In this document: piece after piece, positions 57,655-64,000 of the stretch
How positions within the stretch are numbered: position 1 is the first letter of the stretch
Layout: each line of letters starts with the position of its first letter
Assembly: GCA_947564265.1 (NCBI GenBank)
Contig: CANOBK010000001.1
Coordinates: forward strand, 1 to 64,000
Direction: 5' to 3'
DNA: 64,000 nucleotides
From: an uncultured Caryophanales bacterium
GTDB lineage: Bacteria > Bacillota_I > Bacilli_A > RF39 > UBA660
Program-made: the position numbers and the translations under genes
Notes under the pieces: model-generated
What the model was told of the DNA's origin: nothing
Database searches by the model: none
What the model saw: only the letters and a program-made list of their open reading frames with translations

Positions 57655-58965
57655 ATGAAGGTCGGAGTTTATACACTAGGATGTAAGGTGAATGCCTATG
57701 AAAGTGAATATGTAATTAGTCTATTTCAAGAAAAGGGCTATGAGATTGTTCCTTTTACAGAAGCATGTGATATTTATATTATTAATACTTGTTCTGTAAC
57801 GAATACATCGGATCAAAAAAGTAGAAAAATGATTCATCAAGCAATTAGAAGAAATAAAGATGCTTGTGTAGTAGCGATGGGATGTTTTATTGAGGCTAAT
57901 AAAGATATTCAAATTGAGGGAGTAGATATTTTAATTGGGAACAAAGACAAGAGTAAAATTGTATCTTTAGTAGAAAAGTATTTTGAAACTAGGACTGAAA
58001 TTAGGAATCTTTATCCAGATTTGGGTACTGAGTTTGAGAATATGGAGATTCAATCTTTTGAGGGAAGAACGAGGGCTTTTGTCAAAATACAGGATGGATG
58101 TGAGAATTTTTGCACCTATTGTATTATTCCTTTCGTTCGAGGAAAGTGTAGAAGTAAAAGTCCTAATTTAGTATTAAAAGAGATTCATTCGTTAGTAAAT
58201 CATGGTTATCAAGAAATTGTCTTAACGGGAATTCATACCGGGAACTATGGCGTTGATCTAGAGACAAATTTTGCTTCCTTGTTAAAAAAAATACTAAAAA
58301 TTCCGAATCTTCATCGACTTCGTGTTTCTTCCATAGAGGCAACAGAATTAGATCAAGATGTATTAAAACTGTTAGAAAATCCAATTATTGCGAATCATTT
58401 GCATATTCCACTTCAATCGGGGAGTGCTGAAATTATGAAGGCAATGAACCGTAAATATAAGAAGGAAGAATACTTAGAAAAAATAAGACAAATTAGAAAT
58501 ATTCGACCAGATATCTCCATTTCAACTGATGTAATTGTTGGATTTCCAGGAGAGACAGAAGAACTATTCTTAGAAAGTTATCATTTTTGTCAGGAAATCG
58601 GCTTTTCTAAAATTCATGTTTTTCCATATTCTGTGAGGACAGGAACTGCAGCTTCTAAATTCCCAAATCAAGTGGATGCAAAAGTAAAAAAAGAAAGAGT
58701 AAAGAAATTAACAGAACTTTCAAATCAATTAGAAGAATCCTATATGAATCAATTCATAGGGCAGGAGGTAGAAGTCTTAATTGAAAGATCTATGGATGGA
58801 TGTAGTGTTGGTCATACAAGTAATTTTCTACTAGTAAAAGTTTTGGGTGAATATCATCAAGGAGATTTGATTTTTGTAGAAATTTCTGATGTGAAGTATC
58901 CATATTGTTTAGGTAAAGTGAAGGAATCTTGTATGAATGAAATGGTCAAAAATGGTTCATTCTAA
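57655..58965 (+). CDS. mtaB: tRNA t6A37 methylthiotransferase MtaB
   Basis: A 436-residue radical SAM enzyme that makes ms2t6A37 in tRNA. The N-terminal domain has the three auxiliary-cluster cysteines in TLGCKVNAYES, NTCSVTN and AMGCF. The radical SAM motif is CENFCTYC, followed by PFVRGKCRS and TGIHTGNYG. A C-terminal TRAM-like domain (from about residue 370) includes IGQEVEVLIE. RBS GGGGTGA. With tcdA elsewhere in the window this gives two modifications of the same tRNA position. Confidence 0.95.
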   Translation: MKVGVYTLGCKVNAYESEYVISLFQEKGYEIVPFTEACDIYIINTCSVTNTSDQKSRKMIHQAIRRNKDACVVAMGCFIEANKDIQIEGVDILIGNKDKSKIVSLVEKYFETRTEIRNLYPDLGTEFENMEIQSFEGRTRAFVKIQDGCENFCTYCIIPFVRGKCRSKSPNLVLKEIHSLVNHGYQEIVLTGIHTGNYGVDLETNFASLLKKILKIPNLHRLRVSSIEATELDQDVLKLLENPIIANHLHIPLQSGSAEIMKAMNRKYKKEEYLEKIRQIRNIRPDISISTDVIVGFPGETEELFLESYHFCQEIGFSKIHVFPYSVRTGTAASKFPNQVDAKVKKERVKKLTELSNQLEESYMNQFIGQEVEVLIERSMDGCSVGHTSNFLLVKVLGEYHQGDLIFVEISDVKYPYCLGKVKESCMNEMVKNGSF

Positions 58966-58997
58966 TAGAAAAGACGGGGTTGATTACTGATAATTTG

Positions 58998-59026
58998 TTG
59001 ACAAAAGATGAGAGTTCTTCTATAAT
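58998..59026 (+). promoter_or_regulatory. Full-consensus σA promoter
   Basis: Perfect TTGACA (58998-59003), 17 bases, perfect TATAAT (59021-59026). It ends just 17 bases before the ATG of the following unknown gene. Confidence 0.85.
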
Positions 59027-59043
59027 GATAATAAGGTGATAGT

Positions 59044-59700
59044 ATGAATAATCAAAATGGAATAAGTGATGAAAATGTTCAAGTTACAACTGTTGACGAA
59101 GTAGTAGAAAATACTGTGCCAGAGATGGAAAATTCAGTAAATACTCCTCACGATTTTTCAAAGATACAGGAATTAGTGGATCAATTGGAGAGTAAGATTC
59201 AACAGATTAGAGGACAAGGTCCTTCTTTGGAGTTAGCATCTGTATATCAAAAAAGTGTTCAAGATGGTAGCAAGAGACAAGTGGTAGCAGGAGAACTTTA
59301 TGTTGGAAAAAATCCTACTTTGGCAAAATTTGTAGAGAAATCTCGAAAATCAGTTGTTCAAAAAGTAAAAAATTCTTTAAATGACACTGTAACATTCAAT
59401 CAAGAAAACTTTGTTGGCGAACCTGCTTTTGAAAAAAAGGACAATATTATAAGAACGGATCGTTTTGGAGAAGACAAGTTTCCTTTAACAGAATTAGATG
59501 AGGTAGAATTAGAAGAACCAAAAAGTAGTCTCCCAGATCTTTCCCAAACAGCACAGATTGCAATTTCACGACCTCCATTAAAACCAGAAAGCATTTTTGA
59601 TGATGAACCAATCATTGGTGAAGAAAAGGAACTGGCAGAAACAATTGGTGAGGGAGAAAGTCAAGCTGAATTGTATCAGAATAGAGGTAGAGCGGTATGA
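59044..59700 (+). CDS. Hypothetical acidic protein, 218 aa
   Basis: Not recognised. It is polar and acidic, with no membrane segment: a Glu/Val/Asn-rich N-terminus, a short helix (FSKIQELVDQLESKIQQIRG, about 38-57), a basic central part (KFVEKSRKSVVQKVKNSL) and a disordered Pro/Glu-rich C-terminus. RBS AAGGTGAT and a full-consensus promoter indicate high expression, which is notable for an unknown gene. It overlaps the next gene by four bases (ATGA). In place between mtaB and recD2. Confidence 0.65.
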   Translation: MNNQNGISDENVQVTTVDEVVENTVPEMENSVNTPHDFSKIQELVDQLESKIQQIRGQGPSLELASVYQKSVQDGSKRQVVAGELYVGKNPTLAKFVEKSRKSVVQKVKNSLNDTVTFNQENFVGEPAFEKKDNIIRTDRFGEDKFPLTELDEVELEEPKSSLPDLSQTAQIAISRPPLKPESIFDDEPIIGEEKELAETIGEGESQAELYQNRGRAV

Positions 59701-59930
59701 TAAATAATAGTATAAGAGAATTAGAAGATAATGAGACATATGCAGTAATTGATACCATTCCTTATAATGATGGTACATATGTATATTTTTCAAATATTAA
59801 AGATGAAGATGATCTTTGTATTAGAAAACAATTAAAAAAGGATACAGAAACTATTTTAATAGGGCTAGATAACAATGAAGAAGTTGACTTTGCATTGCAA
59901 CTTCTGGTACAAAAAAACTTAGAAGCATAA
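59697..59930 (+). CDS. Hypothetical protein, 77 aa (DUF1292-like pattern)
   Basis: A small acidic β-rich protein. The order ETYAVIDTIPYNDGTYVYFS then a run of acidic residues and VDFALQLLVQKN loosely resembles DUF1292-type proteins, in which a short domain contains a Tyr-rich strand pair; this is a weak visual match. It is translationally coupled to the preceding gene (ATGA) and followed by a strong hairpin. No function can be stated. Confidence 0.55.
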   Translation: MINNSIRELEDNETYAVIDTIPYNDGTYVYFSNIKDEDDLCIRKQLKKDTETILIGLDNNEEVDFALQLLVQKNLEA

Positions 59931-59948
59931 TCTCTAGTATCACAGTAT

Positions 59949-59984
59949 AGACACTTTAGAAATTCTAAGGTGTCTTTCTTTATG
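59949..59984 (+). terminator. Terminator after the unknown gene pair
   Basis: A 13-base inverted repeat (59949-59961 with 59963-59975, one G-U pair) forms a hairpin followed by TTCTTTAT. It lies just upstream of recD2. Confidence 0.6.
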
Positions 59985-60002
59985 GGAATAGGAGGTGAGA
60001 AT

Positions 60003-62195
60003 GTGGCATCTATCAAAGGAAATTTCAAAAGAACAATTTACCGTACAGAAAAGGGGTATATTGTAGGATTATTCAAAGTAAAAGAAATTGAAGGAGAAGA
60101 GTTAGAATTTTATTTGAATCATACCATTCCTTTTACTGGATATTTTCATGAGTTAAATGAAGAAGATACCTATATTTTTTATGGAAAGCTTGTAGAGCAT
60201 GAAAAATATGGAGAACAATTTCAAGTAGAAAGATATGAACGAGTACTTCCAGAAGAAAAGGATTCTATTGTAGAATTTTTAAGTAGTGGTTTGTTCAAAG
60301 GAATTGGAGATAAAACTGCCCAAAATATTGTAGATTGTTTAGGAAAAGATACACTTACTATTATTTTGGAAAATCCTAGTAATTTACTTTTAGTCCCTTC
60401 TATTACAAAAAAACAGATTACAACGCTTCATAGTACACTCATTGAGTATGAGGCCAGTTATAAAACAGTATTAGAATTAAATGAACTTGGATTTTCGACG
60501 AAAGACAGTTTAATTATTTATAATAAATATAAAGTTCAAACGATTCAGGTTATTGAGGAGAATATTTATCGCTTAATGGAAGATATTGAAGAAATCACTT
60601 TTAAGAAAGTTGATATTATCTTTTTAAAGCAGTCTGTTTCTAAAAGAGATGATCCAAGAAGAATTATGGCATCTATTCTTTATACTATGGAAGAAGTATG
60701 TAATCTATATGGTCATAGTTACTTAGAAAAGGAAGAAATATTCAGTTATAGTGTTCGCGCTTTAGGAAATCCAATCGGACAAAATGATTTTGAAGAAGCA
60801 CTGGAAACGCTTTTAAAAGAAATTAAAGTAGTAAAGCAGGAAGAAAAGTATTATCTTAAAAAACTTTATGAAGCAGAATCTCATATTGCGAGTCGATGTG
60901 GTTATTTAATGCGGAAGAAGGATGATTATGATAAGAAATTGGATAAGCACTTAGAAGAGGTAGGAAAGACATTCCAATGTGTCTATAATCAACAACAATT
61001 AGAAGCGATTCGGAATTCTTTTATTAAAAATTTGCTTATTGTAACTGGTGGACCTGGAACTGGAAAAACAACAATTATTCAAGCAATTTGTGAATTATAT
61101 AAGGAAATGCATCATTTATCCCATGAAGGTTTAGTAAAAGAAATTGCACTTTTAGCACCAACAGGACGTGCGAGTAAGAGAATTAGTGAATCTACCTTGC
61201 TTCCAGCGCTTACAATTCATCGCTTTTTAAAATGGAATAAAGAGAATAATAAATTTGCAATCAATGAATTTTGCAAAAGTGATGCTAAAATTGTAATCAT
61301 TGATGAGTTTAGTATGGTTGATACACTTCTTTTTGATAACCTATTAAAGGGACTTAGGTACGATACCAAGATTATTTTAGTAGGAGACTATAATCAATTA
61401 CCAAGTGTTGGAACTGGACAATTATTAAAAGATATGATTGAAAGTGAGAAAATCAATGTCGTTTCTCTTCATGAATTATATCGTCAAAAAGAAAATTCCA
61501 ATATTATTTCCCTTGCTTATCAAATTAATGAAGATTGTCTAGATCAAACAATTTTTAATCAGCAAGAAGACTTAACTTTTATTCCTGTTCCTAGTAACAA
61601 CTTAAAACAAGAAGTTTTAGAAGTTTCTTCTCTCTATAAGAAAAAAGATCATTCTTTTCAAGTGCTAGCACCGATGTATAAAACAATGAATGGGATTGAT
61701 CTTTTAAATGTAAGTTTACAAGAAGTTTTTAATCCCAAGTCAAGAAGTAAAAAAGAGATCCTTATTAATGGTATTTTATTTCGAGAAAAGGATAAAGTGA
61801 TTCAACTTACGAACATGCCAGATGAAAATGTTTTTAATGGAGATATTGGTTACATAGAATCGATTGATAATGGTACTAAAAAGATTATTACCATTGACTT
61901 TGATGGTAATCTAGTTCGTTATACCAGTGCAAATTTCAATAAATTTAAACATGCTTATGCGATTAGTATTCATAAAAGCCAAGGAAGTGAATTTGATGTT
62001 GTTGTTCTTCCTATTGTCAAGGGATATGGGAAAATGCTTTATCGAAAATTGATTTATACTGCAGTTACTCGATGCAAAAAAAAGTTATATCTAATTGGAG
62101 AAATTGAAGCTTTAGAAATTGCTATTGCTAATAATGAATCAGATGTTAGAAAAACAAGTCTAAAAAATATGATTATTGAAAACATTGGTGTATAA
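60003..62195 (+). CDS. recD2: ATP-dependent DNA helicase RecD2
   Basis: A 730-residue SF1B 5'-3' helicase of the RecD2/YrrC type, without RecBC partners. The N-terminal ~330 residues include an OB-like start (GNFKRTIYRTEKGYIVGLF) and the helix-hairpin-helix region GLFKGIGDKTAQNIVD. Helicase motifs are GGPGTGKT (349-356), IIDEFSMVD, GDYNQLPSVGTGQLLKDM and AISIHKSQGSEFD with YTAVTRCKKKL. Start is a GTG with AGGAGGTGA six bases upstream; the ATG two bases earlier is out of frame. Likely acts in replication-fork repair. Confidence 0.93.
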   Translation: MASIKGNFKRTIYRTEKGYIVGLFKVKEIEGEELEFYLNHTIPFTGYFHELNEEDTYIFYGKLVEHEKYGEQFQVERYERVLPEEKDSIVEFLSSGLFKGIGDKTAQNIVDCLGKDTLTIILENPSNLLLVPSITKKQITTLHSTLIEYEASYKTVLELNELGFSTKDSLIIYNKYKVQTIQVIEENIYRLMEDIEEITFKKVDIIFLKQSVSKRDDPRRIMASILYTMEEVCNLYGHSYLEKEEIFSYSVRALGNPIGQNDFEEALETLLKEIKVVKQEEKYYLKKLYEAESHIASRCGYLMRKKDDYDKKLDKHLEEVGKTFQCVYNQQQLEAIRNSFIKNLLIVTGGPGTGKTTIIQAICELYKEMHHLSHEGLVKEIALLAPTGRASKRISESTLLPALTIHRFLKWNKENNKFAINEFCKSDAKIVIIDEFSMVDTLLFDNLLKGLRYDTKIILVGDYNQLPSVGTGQLLKDMIESEKINVVSLHELYRQKENSNIISLAYQINEDCLDQTIFNQQEDLTFIPVPSNNLKQEVLEVSSLYKKKDHSFQVLAPMYKTMNGIDLLNVSLQEVFNPKSRSKKEILINGILFREKDKVIQLTNMPDENVFNGDIGYIESIDNGTKKIITIDFDGNLVRYTSANFNKFKHAYAISIHKSQGSEFDVVVLPIVKGYGKMLYRKLIYTAVTRCKKKLYLIGEIEALEIAIANNESDVRKTSLKNMIIENIGV

Positions 62196-62270
62196 AAAAA
62201 TTAAATAAACCTCATAATAGAAATGGTATAGAAATATACTGATCATATTTTTAATAAAGAGGTGATAATA

Positions 62271-62450
62271 TTGAAAAAGGGAAGTATCATCGGAGGAGTA
62301 GCAATAGGGCTTGCAGTAGCTGGATATGGTGCTTGGTGCATCTATAAAAAGTGTTGCCCTGAATGCGCAAATGATATGAAAAAAGATATGAAAAAGAACA
62401 TGAAAAAAATGACAAAAGACGTAGAAAAAAGTATTGAAAATATGATGTAA
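62271..62450 (+). CDS. Small membrane-anchored Lys/Met-rich protein, 59 aa
   Basis: A tiny protein with one Gly/Ala-rich membrane helix (GSIIGGVAIGLAVAGYGAW), a Cys cluster (CIYKKCCPEC) and a very basic amphipathic tail built of short repeats (MKKDMKKNMKKM). Start is a TTG five bases after AGGTGAT; no ATG is in frame upstream. It resembles YtxH-like small membrane proteins only in layout. It stands between recD2 and the RsgI-like gene and has its own terminator. TATACT at 62235-62240 may be its -10. Function unknown. Confidence 0.6.
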   Translation: MKKGSIIGGVAIGLAVAGYGAWCIYKKCCPECANDMKKDMKKNMKKMTKDVEKSIENMM

Positions 62451-62474
62451 AAAAGAGAGTAATCTCTTTTTTCT
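62449..62474 (+). terminator. Terminator of the 59-residue gene
   Basis: AAAAAAGAGA (62449-62458) pairs with TCTCTTTTTT (62463-62472) over a GTAA loop. Confidence 0.7.
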
Positions 62475-62523
62475 TTAGAATGATTTAGACTTCTTGATTT
62501 CATTTGATTATCTCATATAGGAA

Positions 62524-62552
62524 TTGTATATCAGATTTTGGTATGATATAAT
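62524..62552 (+). promoter_or_regulatory. σA promoter of the RsgI-like gene
   Basis: TTGTAT (62524-62529), 17 bases, TGaTATAAT (TATAAT at 62547-62552). Confidence 0.75.
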
Positions 62553-62582
62553 CAATCTAACAATGATTGAGGAGAAAATGTT

Positions 62583-63416
62583 ATGAAGAAAACAGGGTAT
62601 CTGATTATCATATTAGCAGTTTTATGTGTTGGGATAGTAGCGATTTTGATGATGGTTCCATCAGATAAAGAGAAAATAAAAGAACATGAAAAAGAAGAAA
62701 AACCATCCTCTAGTGAACTGTACCTTAAAATCAATCCATTAGTTTGGTTTAATTTTAAAGTGGAAGATGATACTGTTACTGTGACTGATTATAAACTAGA
62801 AAATGATAAGGCTCAGGAGATTTTTAAAGATACTGATTTTAAGAATATGGATTTGATGGATGCTATTGAATTATATGGGGATAAAGTAGGGGAGAGTGGC
62901 ATCGAGTTTACTACAATTTATGTCTGGACTACTTGGAACAATAAAGAATATTTTAAAAGTGAAAAATATAATTTAGATGTAACAATATTGAATCAAGAGG
63001 AATTAAAAGATGTTCCACAGGATATTCTACCAGAGCTTAAATATAATGAAAGATACTATCAAGTAGATGACGAACATGGATATAGTATTGTTTTCAAAGA
63101 AAATGGAGTTTTGGAGTATCATATAGACAATGAATATACAATTCGTTCCTGTGATGAATATGAACCAACTGATTGTTTTGACTTAACCTTTAATGATGAA
63201 ATGTATGCGAATATGGCAAGTCTTCATCAGTATAGTTTAAATGGCAATCTCATAACGATTACTGGAAAAGAGGGAGAATTTTATCAAGGATGGTATAAAG
63301 CATATGATCAATGTGAGGTTCAATTTAATCGAATCAAATGTGATAATTATAATGCCTATCATGGTGATGTAGCGGAATACCAATATACAAGATATTATGA
63401 ATTAAAGCACGAATAG
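62583..63416 (+). CDS. Membrane-anchored extracellular protein with RsgI-like domain, 277 aa
   Basis: One N-terminal membrane helix (about 5-26) and a ~245-residue outside part. Residues ~46-95 (LYLKINPLVWFNF, then TVTVTDYKLENDKAQEIF and DLMDAIELY) follow the pattern of the RsgI periplasmic domain, in which an Asn-Pro bond after a β-strand is cleaved spontaneously; here it is INP. The N-terminal anti-sigma domain of true RsgI and an adjacent sigI are missing. The remainder, with Cys residues in RSCDEYEPTDC and YDQCEVQFNRIKC, is unrecognised. RBS AGGAG, nine bases from the ATG. The RsgI-like call is tentative. Confidence 0.6.
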   Translation: MKKTGYLIIILAVLCVGIVAILMMVPSDKEKIKEHEKEEKPSSSELYLKINPLVWFNFKVEDDTVTVTDYKLENDKAQEIFKDTDFKNMDLMDAIELYGDKVGESGIEFTTIYVWTTWNNKEYFKSEKYNLDVTILNQEELKDVPQDILPELKYNERYYQVDDEHGYSIVFKENGVLEYHIDNEYTIRSCDEYEPTDCFDLTFNDEMYANMASLHQYSLNGNLITITGKEGEFYQGWYKAYDQCEVQFNRIKCDNYNAYHGDVAEYQYTRYYELKHE

Positions 63417-63523
63417 TGTTTTAATTTGGCAAAATTTTATGTGTTTTCTTTTTTGTTTATTTTTTAAATAAAGTTAAAATTACTAGAAATCTTTCTCTTT
63501 TTTATGGTAAAAGGAATAAACTA

Positions 63524-63532
63524 TGGTATAAT
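63524..63532 (+). promoter_or_regulatory. Extended -10 promoter of the AI-2E gene
   Basis: TGgTATAAT (63524-63532), 25 bases before the ATG; no clear -35. The 141-base gap before the gene holds nothing else I can identify. Confidence 0.5.
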
Positions 63533-63557
63533 TGAAAGTAACGGATAGGTGAGAAAT

Positions 63558-64000
63558 ATGTTTATAAAGAAAAAAGATGACGAATTGGACTATAAAAAAT
63601 TAAATGAAGGAATTCGTGTTGGAGTAACTTTGTTAAAAATCATTCTTTTCTTAGGAATTGTAACTCTAGCGTATATCAGTATCAAATTAATGGCAGAATT
63701 AAAAATATTTCCAATTATTGGAAGAATACTAAAAATTATATCTCCATTTTTTATTGGACTTGTCATTGCTTGGTTATTTGATCCAGTAGTAAAGTCTTTA
63801 GAAAGAAAAAAAGTAAATCGTCCTTTAGGAATTGTCTTTATTTATGTAGTATTTATCGCAGTTATTGCTTTACTTTTATATATTATGATCCCTATGGTTG
63901 GTGATCAGTTGAATGATTTAATTGCCTCTGCACCTGCTTTCTTTAATGAAGTAAAAGATTGGGCGGATGGAATTTTTGAAAGTTTAAGCAAATCGACTGG
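63558..64000 (+). CDS. AI-2E family transporter (partial, cut by window end)
   Basis: The first 147 codons of a membrane protein. A charged start (FIKKKDDELDYKKLNEGIRV) is followed by a membrane helix, the segment ISPFFIGLVIAWLFDPVVK, the basic loop ERKKVNRPLGI and a further helix pair, then a helical soluble part (DQLNDLIASAPAFFNEVKDW). This is the standard N-terminal layout of the AI-2E transporter (YdbI/YtvI/PerM) family, usually about 350-400 residues. RBS AGGTGAG. Substrate unknown; members include cation antiporters and YtvI of sporulating Bacillus. Confidence 0.85.
   Translation, partial: MFIKKKDDELDYKKLNEGIRVGVTLLKIILFLGIVTLAYISIKLMAELKIFPIIGRILKIISPFFIGLVIAWLFDPVVKSLERKKVNRPLGIVFIYVVFIAVIALLLYIMIPMVGDQLNDLIASAPAFFNEVKDWADGIFESLSKST

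Noticed and set aside
1..64000. Mycoplasma-type genetic code (TGA = Trp), suspected from low GC and mollicute-like glyQS/thrS
   Set aside because: TGA ends conserved genes at the expected place (truB, sigK, murE) and conserved Trp positions use TGG.

Overview
The window is about 64 kb of AT-rich, densely coding DNA from a spore-forming, low-GC Gram-positive bacterium of the class Bacilli, probably an uncultured gut lineage near the Erysipelotrichia/RFN20-type clades. The class call rests on the Bacilli-type helicase loading genes dnaB-dnaI beside thrS, on addAB, and on gene order shared with Bacillus subtilis (dnaG-sigA-trmK; yqeY ... yqfC-yqfD ... ybeY-dgkA-cdd-era-yqzL-recO-gly-tRNA synthetase; mraZ-rsmH-ftsL-pbpB; 6S RNA beside tcdA). 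TGA is a stop codon throughout, so this is not the Mycoplasma code. Sporulation is shown by an intact sigK that still encodes a pro-sequence, by yqfC/yqfD, by a YqfQ-like gene and by two Coat_F-type genes.

Layout. 0-4 kb: a small unknown gene, tRNA-Gly(UCC), and a minus-strand run of membrane protein, FAD/Rieske oxidoreductase and cation-diffusion transporter. 3.8-17 kb: truB-murE, sigK (minus), a DUF5011-NodB deacetylase, yqeG-yqeH, dnaG-sigA, trmK, a YqfQ-like gene (minus) and a pilC-pilD pair. 17-22 kb: dnaB, a newly noted 38-residue membrane ORF, dnaI and a T-box-controlled thrS. 21.6-26.5 kb: the start of the division/cell wall cluster, led by a candidate MraZ operator. 26.6-27.3 kb: a Coat_F gene pair with a forespore-type promoter. 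27.4-30.4 kb: a compact double-glycine bacteriocin locus (C39 peptidase transporter, accessory protein, two precursor peptides too short for ordinary gene calling, one candidate immunity protein). 30.4-42 kb: rpsU, yqeY, two unknown genes and the yqfC-to-glyQS block. 42-50.5 kb: 6S RNA, tcdA, lexA opposite polA, three tandem paralogues of unknown function and mutM. 50.6-64 kb: pyk, addB-addA, mtaB, two unknown genes, recD2, a small membrane peptide, an RsgI-like membrane protein and a truncated AI-2E transporter gene.

The genes fit together as core replication (dnaG, dnaB, dnaI, polA), repair and recombination (recO, lexA, mutM, addAB, recD2), translation and RNA modification (truB, trmK, rsmH, ybeY, era, yqeH, thrS, glyQS, tcdA, mtaB, rpsU), transcription (sigA, 6S RNA) and sporulation. 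Many promoters are near-consensus σA sites, often with an extended -10 (TGnTATAAT), and several place the transcript start only about 10-15 bases ahead of the start codon.

The most interesting accessory features are the two-peptide bacteriocin locus, one of whose peptides seems to start at an AUA codon; an unusually short glyQS T-box leader; the tandem triplicated membrane gene family; and sporulation-type promoters that sit almost on top of the ribosome binding site. All identifications come from reading the sequence and from recalled family knowledge; no database search was run.
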